From positions 1-64,000 of the forward strand of contig CAZRCD010000010.1 of the NCBI GenBank assembly GCA_964598485.1: DNA of 64,000 nt. The letters run 5' to 3'. Positions within the stretch are counted from its first letter, which is position 1. Each line of letters begins with the position of its first letter. Below the pieces are notes generated by a model. That model made no database searches. It was not told the origin of the DNA and was given only the letters and a program-made list of their open reading frames with translations. The translations under genes were made by a program, and so were the position numbers. Positions 8,109 through 15,405 of the stretch are shown here, piece after piece. This DNA comes from SOJA01 sp964598485 (GTDB lineage Archaea; Thermoproteota; Bathyarchaeia; Bathyarchaeales; Bathycorpusculaceae).

Positions 8109-10223
8109 TTATGCAGGTACGGTTGCCACAACAGATTTGTCAAAGGTTCTGCGTATGGCAAATTCAGCTTGTTTACCGTCGTTCCACTGGTCAACTGGTC
8201 TGAGATAGCCGACAACCCGTGAGTAAACTTCACATTTTGTTCCGCACGTTGGGCATTGCTTGTGTTCTCCGCTTACGTAGCCGTGGGTTTGGCAAACACT
8301 GAACGTAGGCGTTAAAGTGAAGTACGGCAAATGCGAATTCCAAGCCACCTTCCTAACGAGTTCAGCCGCCGCCTTCCAAGAATAAACTCTCTCACCTAAG
8401 TAGATGTGGAAGACCGTCCCACCAGTGTAAAGAGTCTGCAGCCTATCCTGATGCTCTAAGGCTTCAAACAAGTCGCTTTCATAGTCCACTGGCAGCTGCG
8501 AAGAGTTAGTGTAGAATGGTTCAACGCTTTTTGAAAGGTGTTTCTCGTTCGCCACAATTATGTCTGGATATTTCCTCTTGTCTAAGCGGGCAAGCCTGTA
8601 GGATGTGCCCTCAGCTGGTGTTGCCTCTAGGTTGTATATGTTTTCAGTCTCTTCTTGGAAGTCTGCCAACTTTTTCCGCATAGAGTTTAGCACTTTCATT
8701 GCGAATTCTAATCCTTCATGGGTCGCTATGCTATGTCCGAAGAGGTTCAGTATCGCCTCGTTCATGCCGACTAAACCTATTGTTGAGAAGTGGTTCTTCC
8801 AGTATTTCCCAAAGCCGTCCTTTACAAGGTGGAGATAACGCCTTGAGTATGGGTATAACCCGTTCTCTGTGAACTGTTCTAAAGCTTTCCTCTTTATTTC
8901 TAGGCTGTTCCTTGCAGTTTCCATCATTCTCTCTAAGCGTTCAAAGAAGTCATCTTCATCTTTTGCTAAATACCCTATTCTCGGAAGGTTCATTGTGACA
9001 ACACCTATGCTGCCCGTTAACGGATTTGCCCCAAAGAAACCGCCGCCACGCTTACGCAATTCTCTGTTATCTATTCTTAAGCGACAACACATACTCCTAA
9101 CATCTTCGGGCTTCATGTCACTGCTTATGAAGTTCGAGAAGTACGGCACACCATATTTGGCTGTAACTTCGAAAAGTTTCTCAGATACCGTGTTTTCCCA
9201 GTTGAAATCTTTTGTTATGTTGTATGTTGGTATTGGAAAGGTGAAAACTCTTCCTTTTGAATCTCCCCTGCACATGACTTTTGCGAAGGCAATGTTAAAA
9301 ATGTCCAATTCCTCTTGCATGTCGCCGTAAGTTTCGTTCATCACTTTTCCGCCGAGGATAACCGGCTCGTCCTTCATAAACTCCGGAACAGTAAGGTCTA
9401 AGGTCAAATTTGTGAAGGGTGTTTGGAAACCTACACGCGTTGGCACATTCATGTTGAAGAAGAATTCTTGAAGTGCTTGCTCAACTCCCTTTCGGTTTAG
9501 TCCATCATAACGTATGAACGGTGCCAAATAAGTGTCGAAGTTGCTGAAAGCCTGTGCTCCTGCCGCTTCTCCCTGTAGCGTGTAAAAAAAGTTTACCACA
9601 TGCCCAAGGGCTGTTCTGAAGTGCTTCGCTGGCTTGCTCTCTATTTTTCCAGATACACCACCGAATCCCGAAAGCAGCAAATCCCTTAAATCCCAGCCGA
9701 CGCAGTATGGTCCTAAAACGCCTAGGTCGTGGATGTGCATGGCTCCTGAGAAATGGGCATCAGCAATGTTAGGCGGGTAAATCCTTGTTATCCAGTATTT
9801 CGCTATGACTGTTGATGATAGATAATTGTTTAGGCCTTGCAGTGAATAGCTCATGTTTGAGTTTTCTCGGACACGCCAGTCTTGAACTTCCAAGTATTGG
9901 TCTACAAGGTCTGCTGAGCTGAGTAGTGCGGCTAACTCACGCATGTCTTGGTGCTGCTTCCTGTAGAGAATGTAAGCCTTAGCCGTTCTTGCATGTCCGT
10001 TTTCGATTAGTACCTTTTCAACCAAGTCTTGGATTTCCTCAACTGTGGGAACACCTTCTTCTCCGAAGCGTTCCTGAAGCAATGTCACAACTTGATCGCT
10101 TAGTCTCTTTGCCAGTTCAAGGTCTTTTCCGCCTACGGCTTTTGCTGCTTTCCAAATGGCATCTGTTATGCGATTCTGATCAAATGGTTCTAATCTTCCG
10201 TCACGTTTTCTGACAAACTTCAT
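8109..10223 (-). CDS. nrdD: Anaerobic (class III) ribonucleoside-triphosphate reductase
   Basis: 704 residues. It makes deoxynucleotides from ribonucleoside triphosphates without oxygen. An ATP cone starts the protein (VRKRDGRLEPFDQNRI). The ten-stranded barrel core follows, then a Cys4 zinc site (CQTHG...CPTCGTKC). The glycyl-radical region reads GYLRPVDQWNDGKQAEF near the end, where the radical glycine is expected. Length matches archaeal NrdD. It overlaps nrdR by 4 bases and is followed by nrdG. This indicates an anaerobic way of life. Confidence 0.93.
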   Translation of the reverse strand: MKFVRKRDGRLEPFDQNRITDAIWKAAKAVGGKDLELAKRLSDQVVTLLQERFGEEGVPTVEEIQDLVEKVLIENGHARTAKAYILYRKQHQDMRELAALLSSADLVDQYLEVQDWRVRENSNMSYSLQGLNNYLSSTVIAKYWITRIYPPNIADAHFSGAMHIHDLGVLGPYCVGWDLRDLLLSGFGGVSGKIESKPAKHFRTALGHVVNFFYTLQGEAAGAQAFSNFDTYLAPFIRYDGLNRKGVEQALQEFFFNMNVPTRVGFQTPFTNLTLDLTVPEFMKDEPVILGGKVMNETYGDMQEELDIFNIAFAKVMCRGDSKGRVFTFPIPTYNITKDFNWENTVSEKLFEVTAKYGVPYFSNFISSDMKPEDVRSMCCRLRIDNRELRKRGGGFFGANPLTGSIGVVTMNLPRIGYLAKDEDDFFERLERMMETARNSLEIKRKALEQFTENGLYPYSRRYLHLVKDGFGKYWKNHFSTIGLVGMNEAILNLFGHSIATHEGLEFAMKVLNSMRKKLADFQEETENIYNLEATPAEGTSYRLARLDKRKYPDIIVANEKHLSKSVEPFYTNSSQLPVDYESDLFEALEHQDRLQTLYTGGTVFHIYLGERVYSWKAAAELVRKVAWNSHLPYFTLTPTFSVCQTHGYVSGEHKQCPTCGTKCEVYSRVVGYLRPVDQWNDGKQAEFAIRRTFDKSVVATVPA

Positions 10224-10666
10224 TTTCTTACCTCTTTCAGTATGCGTCGAAAATCTTCTGGTTCTTCAAAACGTTTGTAAACTGAGGCAAACCTGATGTA
10301 TGCTATACGGTCAAGCTTCTTCAAATGTTTCGCAGTTAGGTCTCCAATTTCTTGTGAAGAGATCTCTCCTTTCCCCCTCATCATCAAATCCTGTCTCACG
10401 CGTTCAGCCAAATTGCGAATCTGCTCCATAGTTACAGGTCTTTTCTCGCATGCTTTCTGGAGGCCTCTAACAATTTTGTTCAAGTCAAAACGCTCAATTC
10501 TTCCATCCGCCTTCCGAACCATAATCTCTACAGTTTCGATATACTCGTAGGTTGTGAAACGTTTTCCACAGTTCAAGCATTCCTTACGACGTCTAATGGT
10601 GTTGTTTTGTGAATCCCTAGTTTCAAGGGTTCTGACGCCATCAGACCCGCAATATGGACACTTCAT
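10220..10666 (-). CDS. nrdR: NrdR, ATP/dATP-responsive repressor of ribonucleotide reductase genes
   Basis: From the ATG at 10666 the protein is 148 residues, the standard NrdR length. It begins MKCPYCGSDGVRTLETRDS and carries a zinc ribbon (CPYC...CLNCGKRFTTYE) followed by an ATP cone (VRKADGRIERFDLNKIV). The frame is open 26 codons further upstream, but those residues are not part of NrdR and the frame would begin inside the operator. It is the first gene of the nrdR-nrdD-nrdG operon. NrdR is widespread in bacteria and patchy in archaea, so the intact operator next to it is noteworthy. Confidence 0.92.
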   Translation of the reverse strand: MKCPYCGSDGVRTLETRDSQNNTIRRRKECLNCGKRFTTYEYIETVEIMVRKADGRIERFDLNKIVRGLQKACEKRPVTMEQIRNLAERVRQDLMMRGKGEISSQEIGDLTAKHLKKLDRIAYIRFASVYKRFEEPEDFRRILKEVRK

Positions 10667-10740
10667 TCTACGATTTTCCCTCACAATATTCTGAAAGCTT
10701 TGCCGCACATATGTATCTAGTGCTTGCCCAAGCAAAACGA

Positions 10741-10756
10741 ACACTATACATAGTGT
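10741..10756 (-). promoter_or_regulatory. NrdR box (operator) at the nrdRDG promoter
   Basis: ACACTATACATAGTGT has two 7-base inverted arms around AC and matches the bacterial NrdR-box pattern ACACTATATATAGTGT. On the minus strand a TATA-like TTTATATAAT lies directly upstream (about 10758-10770). The operator would therefore cover the zone between TATA and transcription start, where a repressor blocks initiation. Bacterial sites usually occur in pairs; only a weak half-site (ACACT at 10778) is seen nearby. Confidence 0.75.
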
Positions 10757-10770
10757 TTTATTATATAAAA

Positions 10771-11064
10771 TCTTTCCACACTGATATGAAAAAATTCAGC
10801 TCACAAGCAAAAGAAACAATGTAAAGCATAGACATAATCACAGAAAAAAGAAAGCATGAAATAATGTGTTTTTAGATGAATAACCTCGATTCTAGGTTGC
10901 AGAGAACATGCTTAAAACTTTTGAGTCAAAGATTACTGTGATGGCTCAGAAAAAATTGTTGGGTAATGACTTTGTTCGAATTAAGACGGAAATCTTCCCT
11001 TAACCTGTTTGATGCTGTGCAATTGGAAAGCATGTCTGTTCTTGCAAAAATTGTGATACGGGTA
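10771..11064. other. Intergenic region, no supported gene
   Basis: I see no convincing gene. A 20-codon frame begins at the ATG at about 10941, and a Cys-rich segment lies in other frames near 11025-11060. Neither is long enough to support coding. They may be remnants of a small zinc-finger gene. Confidence 0.3.
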
Positions 11065-11583
11065 TTAAATCGACTTTTTCTTCAAGATAAAAGACAATTT
11101 CTTCTCTTCCTTCTCAGTGAAGCCAATCTTCATATAAAGCTGCAGTGCAGGGATGTTCACCTTTAAAACTGAAAGTTCCAGCCACTTCTTGTCCAGTTGC
11201 TTGGCAAGCTTGTTGGTATAGTTCAGTATGTATGTAGCTATTCCAAGTCTTCTGTATTCTGGCGCAACGGCTAGGCTGTTGATATACAATGCTTCAGGTT
11301 TTTCGCGAATGACAAATATGCCGACCACTTGCTCCTTTAATTTAATGAAGTAACGTTTTGCTCTGAAAAGGATGACCTCCATTGCCAGAATATAGGGTAT
11401 AACTGTTAACGGAGACAGCAACTGGGGGCTTCCAAAAAACAGAAGATTTCCGCCTTCACTGTTTTTGAAGAAGTGAAAGCTTAGTAGGTTGAAGGACAGA
11501 TGTTCAAATCTCCTTGCAGGCGTAATTCGGAAACTGCAAAAAGCCTTCATGGCAACAACGCTCTCAAGATTTGTGTTTGTCAT
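11065..11583 (-). CDS. GNAT-family N-acetyltransferase
   Basis: Up to 172 residues. The acetyl-CoA binding region reads LYINSLAVAPEYRRLGIATYIL (residues about 97-118), the classic GNAT motif A, followed by LELSVLKVNIPALQLYMKIGF (motif B). The substrate is unknown. The frame overlaps the upstream MFS gene by 20 bases when started at 11583; an internal Met at 11550 would remove the overlap. It is the last gene of a ChrB-MFS-GNAT run on the minus strand. Confidence 0.8.
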   Translation of the reverse strand: MTNTNLESVVAMKAFCSFRITPARRFEHLSFNLLSFHFFKNSEGGNLLFFGSPQLLSPLTVIPYILAMEVILFRAKRYFIKLKEQVVGIFVIREKPEALYINSLAVAPEYRRLGIATYILNYTNKLAKQLDKKWLELSVLKVNIPALQLYMKIGFTEKEEKKLSFILKKKSI

Positions 11584-12805
11584 TGATATTTAAATTAGTT
11601 TTAGCAACACCGAATAAGGCAAAAATTATGCTGGAAAATAGCAGTACGAGAGCAAGCGAAGGAAAGACAGCACGATATTGTAGATTTGTTGCAAGTATAA
11701 ATCCACTAATAATGGGTCCAAGTGTTTGTCCAACATCCATTATCGTAGAGAGAAAACCCATGGATGTGCCAATTGATTCTTTGGGCACAAGCTCGCTGAT
11801 TGAAGCTGGTGTGGAAGCGGTTACGGTTGCAAAACCGAACCCGTAGATCAAAACAAGCAGAAGTAGAACCCGAAAATCAGTGACAAAGGGAATCGCCAGC
11901 AACGGAAGACTAGAAACTACACAACCCAAAACTATTGGAATCTGTCTTCCAATCTTGTCTGAAACCCTGCCCATGTAAGGTTTCGCGAAAATCGCCACAC
12001 CTATTATGCTCATAATAACAATGCCAGTCAAGAAGCCGTTTAGGTGAACAACCTCCAGCAGATAACCTGTCAGAAAGAATTCCGTTGCACCATAAGCATA
12101 GTACTGGCAGGCTTGGACAAAACTCACTACTAAAACTCCACGGCTTCTAGCGACTGTTCCCCATCCACGAAACACCTTTCTAACAACTTCTTTGGTGTTT
12201 CCTTGTTGAATCACTGTGGGCCGTTTTCTTCCCGTCAAGAATGACAAACCCATAATCAACGCTGTTACACCCGCCACAGCCACACTCAAATAAAGCACAT
12301 GAAAATTGTCGGTTGTGACGAACAATATGTATCCGCCTAAAGCAGGTGCGATGAGTCTTCCAACATTTGTTGCTGAAGAGAAAAGCGATATGCGTTCTCC
12401 TCGTTTGGTTGGAAATAATTCGGCTATTGAGGCTTCGGCGACTGGCACAAAAATTGCTGTGGCAAACCCGTGGTAAAAACGAACGAGGATTAGTTGCCAC
12501 CAAACGGTTATTAGAAGATAAAGGAAAGGAGCTGAAGCAAAGAAAAATCCTGCTATTAACAAGAATTTCTTTCTTCCATAAACGTCTGAAAGCGAGGCAA
12601 CAGGTAAACTAATCAAAATGCCGGGAATTGTTGAAGCAGCAGCAACAAAACCCGTCAAATCCGTGGGAGTTCCGAGACTTAAAGAAAAAGGTTTTAGAAC
12701 TGGACTCTTGGACATCGTGGAGCTTAAGATAGCAAATAGTCCCATAGTGCAAATCATCAGAAAAATGCTGTCTCTAGCGTTTCTTGTGTACAAAGTCATC
12801 AACAA
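11564..12805 (-). CDS. Major facilitator superfamily transporter
   Basis: 413 residues, about 12 hydrophobic segments. The MFS signature between helices 2 and 3 reads SDVYGRKKF (about residue 75), and a second copy, GRVSDKIGRQIP, follows the central loop. It is probably a proton-driven efflux pump of the drug type, in the cell membrane. It lies 55 bases after a ChrB-like gene and overlaps a GNAT gene, suggesting a resistance or detoxification operon, but the substrate cannot be read from the sequence. The second Met (12799) is an equally good start. Confidence 0.85.
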   Translation of the reverse strand: MLMTLYTRNARDSIFLMICTMGLFAILSSTMSKSPVLKPFSLSLGTPTDLTGFVAAASTIPGILISLPVASLSDVYGRKKFLLIAGFFFASAPFLYLLITVWWQLILVRFYHGFATAIFVPVAEASIAELFPTKRGERISLFSSATNVGRLIAPALGGYILFVTTDNFHVLYLSVAVAGVTALIMGLSFLTGRKRPTVIQQGNTKEVVRKVFRGWGTVARSRGVLVVSFVQACQYYAYGATEFFLTGYLLEVVHLNGFLTGIVIMSIIGVAIFAKPYMGRVSDKIGRQIPIVLGCVVSSLPLLAIPFVTDFRVLLLLVLIYGFGFATVTASTPASISELVPKESIGTSMGFLSTIMDVGQTLGPIISGFILATNLQYRAVFPSLALVLLFSSIIFALFGVAKTNLNINDKHKS

Positions 12806-12860
12806 ACCAGCTTAATAGTCACTAACTTCAGTGTTAATAAAAATAAAGGGAAAAGTGATG

Positions 12861-13385
12861 TCAACCTGTTGTTTCTTCCTGCATTTTCCTTCCTAAGAAT
12901 TCCCTACGTTGCTTCCTAGTCATTTCCCCCAATTCATCCTTGTACTTCTTGCGCAACAGCTTGATTTTGCAATAAGTGTAAAGTGCATCATAAACGTAAG
13001 CAGCTTTTTCCACTGCTTCAAAATCGTCTTTAACGTTGTATCTTGCGCCAGTCATCGTTGCACTTAACCCTATTCCTTCAGGCGCCAGCTCAGTGTCACG
13101 TGTATCTGCGGAATGGACGATTTTGGCGAGTTCATGGAGCACTGGGTCTTCCAGTTTGTATTCTTCTATTATGGTTTCGAAGCTGCATTTTCCATTTCTG
13201 TGTCCAAGCTTGACTCCGGGCGCGTCAAAAGGTGTTGTTCCTTGGGTTTTTGCGATTTCTGCTATTTTTTCTGTGGGCGCGAAGATGAATTGGGCTTGTG
13301 GGTCTATGAATTTTTTGATAAGCCATGGGCATGCTGTTCGGTCTACGTGAACGAATTCACGGGTTACCCACTTCACAATTTTCAC
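12861..13385 (-). CDS. ChrB C-terminal domain protein (chromate-resistance family)
   Basis: 174 residues matching the ChrB C-terminal domain: VHVDRTACPWLIKKFIDPQA at the start, FDAPGVKLGHRNGKCSF in the middle and KIVHSADTRDTELAPEG after it. In bacteria ChrB accompanies the chromate exporter ChrA. Stand-alone domains of this kind are common in microbes without known chromate exposure, and their role is unclear. Here it precedes an MFS gene rather than chrA. Its conserved His, Cys and Asp residues suggest metal or oxyanion binding. Confidence 0.8.
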   Translation of the reverse strand: MKIVKWVTREFVHVDRTACPWLIKKFIDPQAQFIFAPTEKIAEIAKTQGTTPFDAPGVKLGHRNGKCSFETIIEEYKLEDPVLHELAKIVHSADTRDTELAPEGIGLSATMTGARYNVKDDFEAVEKAAYVYDALYTYCKIKLLRKKYKDELGEMTRKQRREFLGRKMQEETTG

Positions 13386-13563
13386 CTCTCTCCAAGATAG
13401 TTGCAGCCAGAATTAAGGTTTACTAGTAATTCATCTTTCAAGGTCATAACTCCTAATTTATTTTGAGCGCGCGCAAAAACTGAGTTCTGTGCGTTTACCA
13501 ATTGTTACATCATAGAATTTATTAAGTATAACTATAAACGAAAGAGAGCAATGGTGTTAAACA

Positions 13564-13742
13564 TTGGGAAGCACTTCTGAGCGTGAATATAGAGAAAAAC
13601 TGAACAAGATAAATGAAAACCTAAACAAACGTGCAAGAAACATACGAAAAGACTTCGCTCAGAAATTCTGGTTTTGAGAAAAGAAATCAAACAAGAATAC
13701 ATCGAGAAAACGCAAATCTCTCAAACCCTGATACCAGCATAG
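13564..13742 (+). pseudogene. Possible frameshifted small coding region
   Basis: A TTG-started frame gives a 37-residue charged helical peptide (begins MGSTSEREYREKLNKINENL) that stops at 13677. A second frame overlapping its end continues RKEIKQEYIEKTQISQTL to a stop at 13742. Read together they look like one small helical protein broken by a single-base shift. The rest of the 13386-13946 interval shows nothing convincing. Confidence 0.3.
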
Positions 13743-13946
13743 GCAGAACATTTGGATTATAAGAAAAACTTCTTTGCACAAGCAGTTAAATCATTAACAA
13801 AGAAGGAAAAGTCTGGCTTATCTTATTTCCATTTTGTAACTTCGACGACGCTTACTCAAAGCAACAGCAAATCAGAGTTTCACAACAACTTGAGACTAAT
13901 CCAAACATTTATTATTATTCATCAGTTCTTTTGCTAAAGACAAAGC

Positions 13947-14843
13947 ATGACCGTTCAAATTCGAAGCCTTACCCATAAGAACCTGTCAAGCCTAGTTAAA
14001 CTGCTCAACGAAGCACGTAAAGAATCATACGAGTTTATTCCCTTCAATGAAGAGAAACTTCGCTCTCAAATTAAGGAATGGAATCTTGAAGTTCTAATGG
14101 TTGAAGAAGAAGGCGAAATCACAGGCTCTGTTGCATATAACAATGGACATTGGGGCGAAGAAATTGAGTGGCTTTACGTTCGTGAAAGCCCAAATCGAAA
14201 ATATCTAGAGAACTTGTTGGTGAGGGAGATCGAAAAACACGTTAAGGGTGAAAAGATTTTCACAGTTGTTGACGCTGAAAGCCCAAAAATCAACGAGTGG
14301 ACTGAAAGGGGCTACAAGCCCGAGGGCGGACTATGCCACATGGTAGCCAGACTTGACGGTTTAAAGCCCCTTCCAAAAGTTCCAGAAGGCACAATTATTA
14401 GCAGCTTGAAAACAGAAGAGGAAAAAGATTTTGTCGAAGCCGTGAATGCCGGATTTGACCGTGAAAGGCTAAAACAAGGTGTTGTTCAAAGATGGAAATC
14501 TGAATGTCCTCCTTTCAGCGAGGAATGGATTCACATAGCTAAGCTTGACAGCAAAATTGTTTCAGTTGTTGTTTCTAGACCAGACGTGAAACATAACGAA
14601 TTCTTTGGTGGTAAGCGAGGTTATCTTGGTCCAGCATCTACGCTTTCCCAATATCGCGGCAAAAACCTTGCATCTGCCCTTACACGTCGGGCGATGAATG
14701 CGCTCTTTGAAAAAGGAATGAATTCTGTAGCGTTGTATACTACAGAACAGAACGTTCCATCTGTTACTCTTTTACGAAGACTCGACTTTAAAATTGGACA
14801 TTGCTGGAAGTTTATGCACAAAAACGTATCTCGAAAGTGCTAG
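13947..14843 (+). CDS. Tandem GNAT-domain acetyltransferase
   Basis: 298 residues. The C-terminal half has a clear GNAT core: GYLGPASTLSQYRGKNLASAL is the acetyl-CoA loop, followed by SVALYTTEQNVPSVTLLRRLDF. The N-terminal half is a second, degenerate GNAT unit (TGSVAYNNGHWGEEIEWLYV). Two fused GNAT domains resemble mycothiol-synthase-like or Eis-like proteins, but I cannot name a substrate. It is a single gene in plus orientation, facing the signalling operon at its 3' end. Confidence 0.75.
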   Translation: MTVQIRSLTHKNLSSLVKLLNEARKESYEFIPFNEEKLRSQIKEWNLEVLMVEEEGEITGSVAYNNGHWGEEIEWLYVRESPNRKYLENLLVREIEKHVKGEKIFTVVDAESPKINEWTERGYKPEGGLCHMVARLDGLKPLPKVPEGTIISSLKTEEEKDFVEAVNAGFDRERLKQGVVQRWKSECPPFSEEWIHIAKLDSKIVSVVVSRPDVKHNEFFGGKRGYLGPASTLSQYRGKNLASALTRRAMNALFEKGMNSVALYTTEQNVPSVTLLRRLDFKIGHCWKFMHKNVSRKC

Positions 14844-14931
14844 CCCAGGAATTATGATGTAAGAATTGAAAAACTGAAAGTTTGAGAAAACATAGGGGAG
14901 AGAATTTTGGAAATAGTGATAAAAATGATGT

Positions 14932-15405
14932 TTAGAGCTTGCTTTTGTGGGTCAGCGTCTTTTCTACTCCCAGCTCCTTTACTCTTGTTTCAATGAATTC
15001 CGCGACTTTGTCTTGGCTGTATCTCTTTTCTTCTTCTTGCTTTGTTAGTTCTTCCTTTATTGTTCTAAGAGTTTTTTTCATGTCAAAGGGCTTTATTATG
15101 TAGGCGTCTGCGCCTCTGTTTACTGCTTCTACCGCGTTCTGCAGTGTTGGATAACCCGTGATGATTATTTTTCGCATTTTAGGTGTTGCGTCCTTCATTC
15201 TTGTTAGAAGTTCTATTCCCTCCATGTCTGGAAGGCGAACGTCAATTAAGGCTAGATTGTAGAATTTCTTTCCAGTTTTTGCTATCGCTTTTTTAGCCGT
15301 ACCTACTGACTCAACAATGTATCCTTCATCTTCAAGTATGGTGGTTAATACTTTTCTTATGTTTTCATCGTCGTCAACAATGAGGATTCTAGCGGTTTCA
15401 CCCAT
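14932..15405 (-). CDS. Response regulator, receiver domain only
   Basis: 157 residues. The receiver domain has the acidic pocket DDD at 11-13, the phosphoacceptor Asp at 55 (ALIDVRLPD) and the YIIKPFD lysine motif. After residue 120 only a charged coiled-coil tail follows, with no DNA-binding domain, so it must act through another protein. Its start overlaps the end of the histidine kinase gene by 49 bases in another frame, so the pair is tightly coupled. It is the last gene of the signalling operon. Confidence 0.9.
   Translation of the reverse strand: MGETARILIVDDDENIRKVLTTILEDEGYIVESVGTAKKAIAKTGKKFYNLALIDVRLPDMEGIELLTRMKDATPKMRKIIITGYPTLQNAVEAVNRGADAYIIKPFDMKKTLRTIKEELTKQEEEKRYSQDKVAEFIETRVKELGVEKTLTHKSKL

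Noticed and set aside
10778..10793. Second NrdR box next to the first
   Set aside because: Only ACACT matches, the other arm is missing, and the spacing is not the usual one.
12861..13385. Chromate-resistance operon
   Set aside because: Only the ChrB-like domain is present. chrA is absent and the neighbour is a general MFS pump, so a chromate role is not supported.
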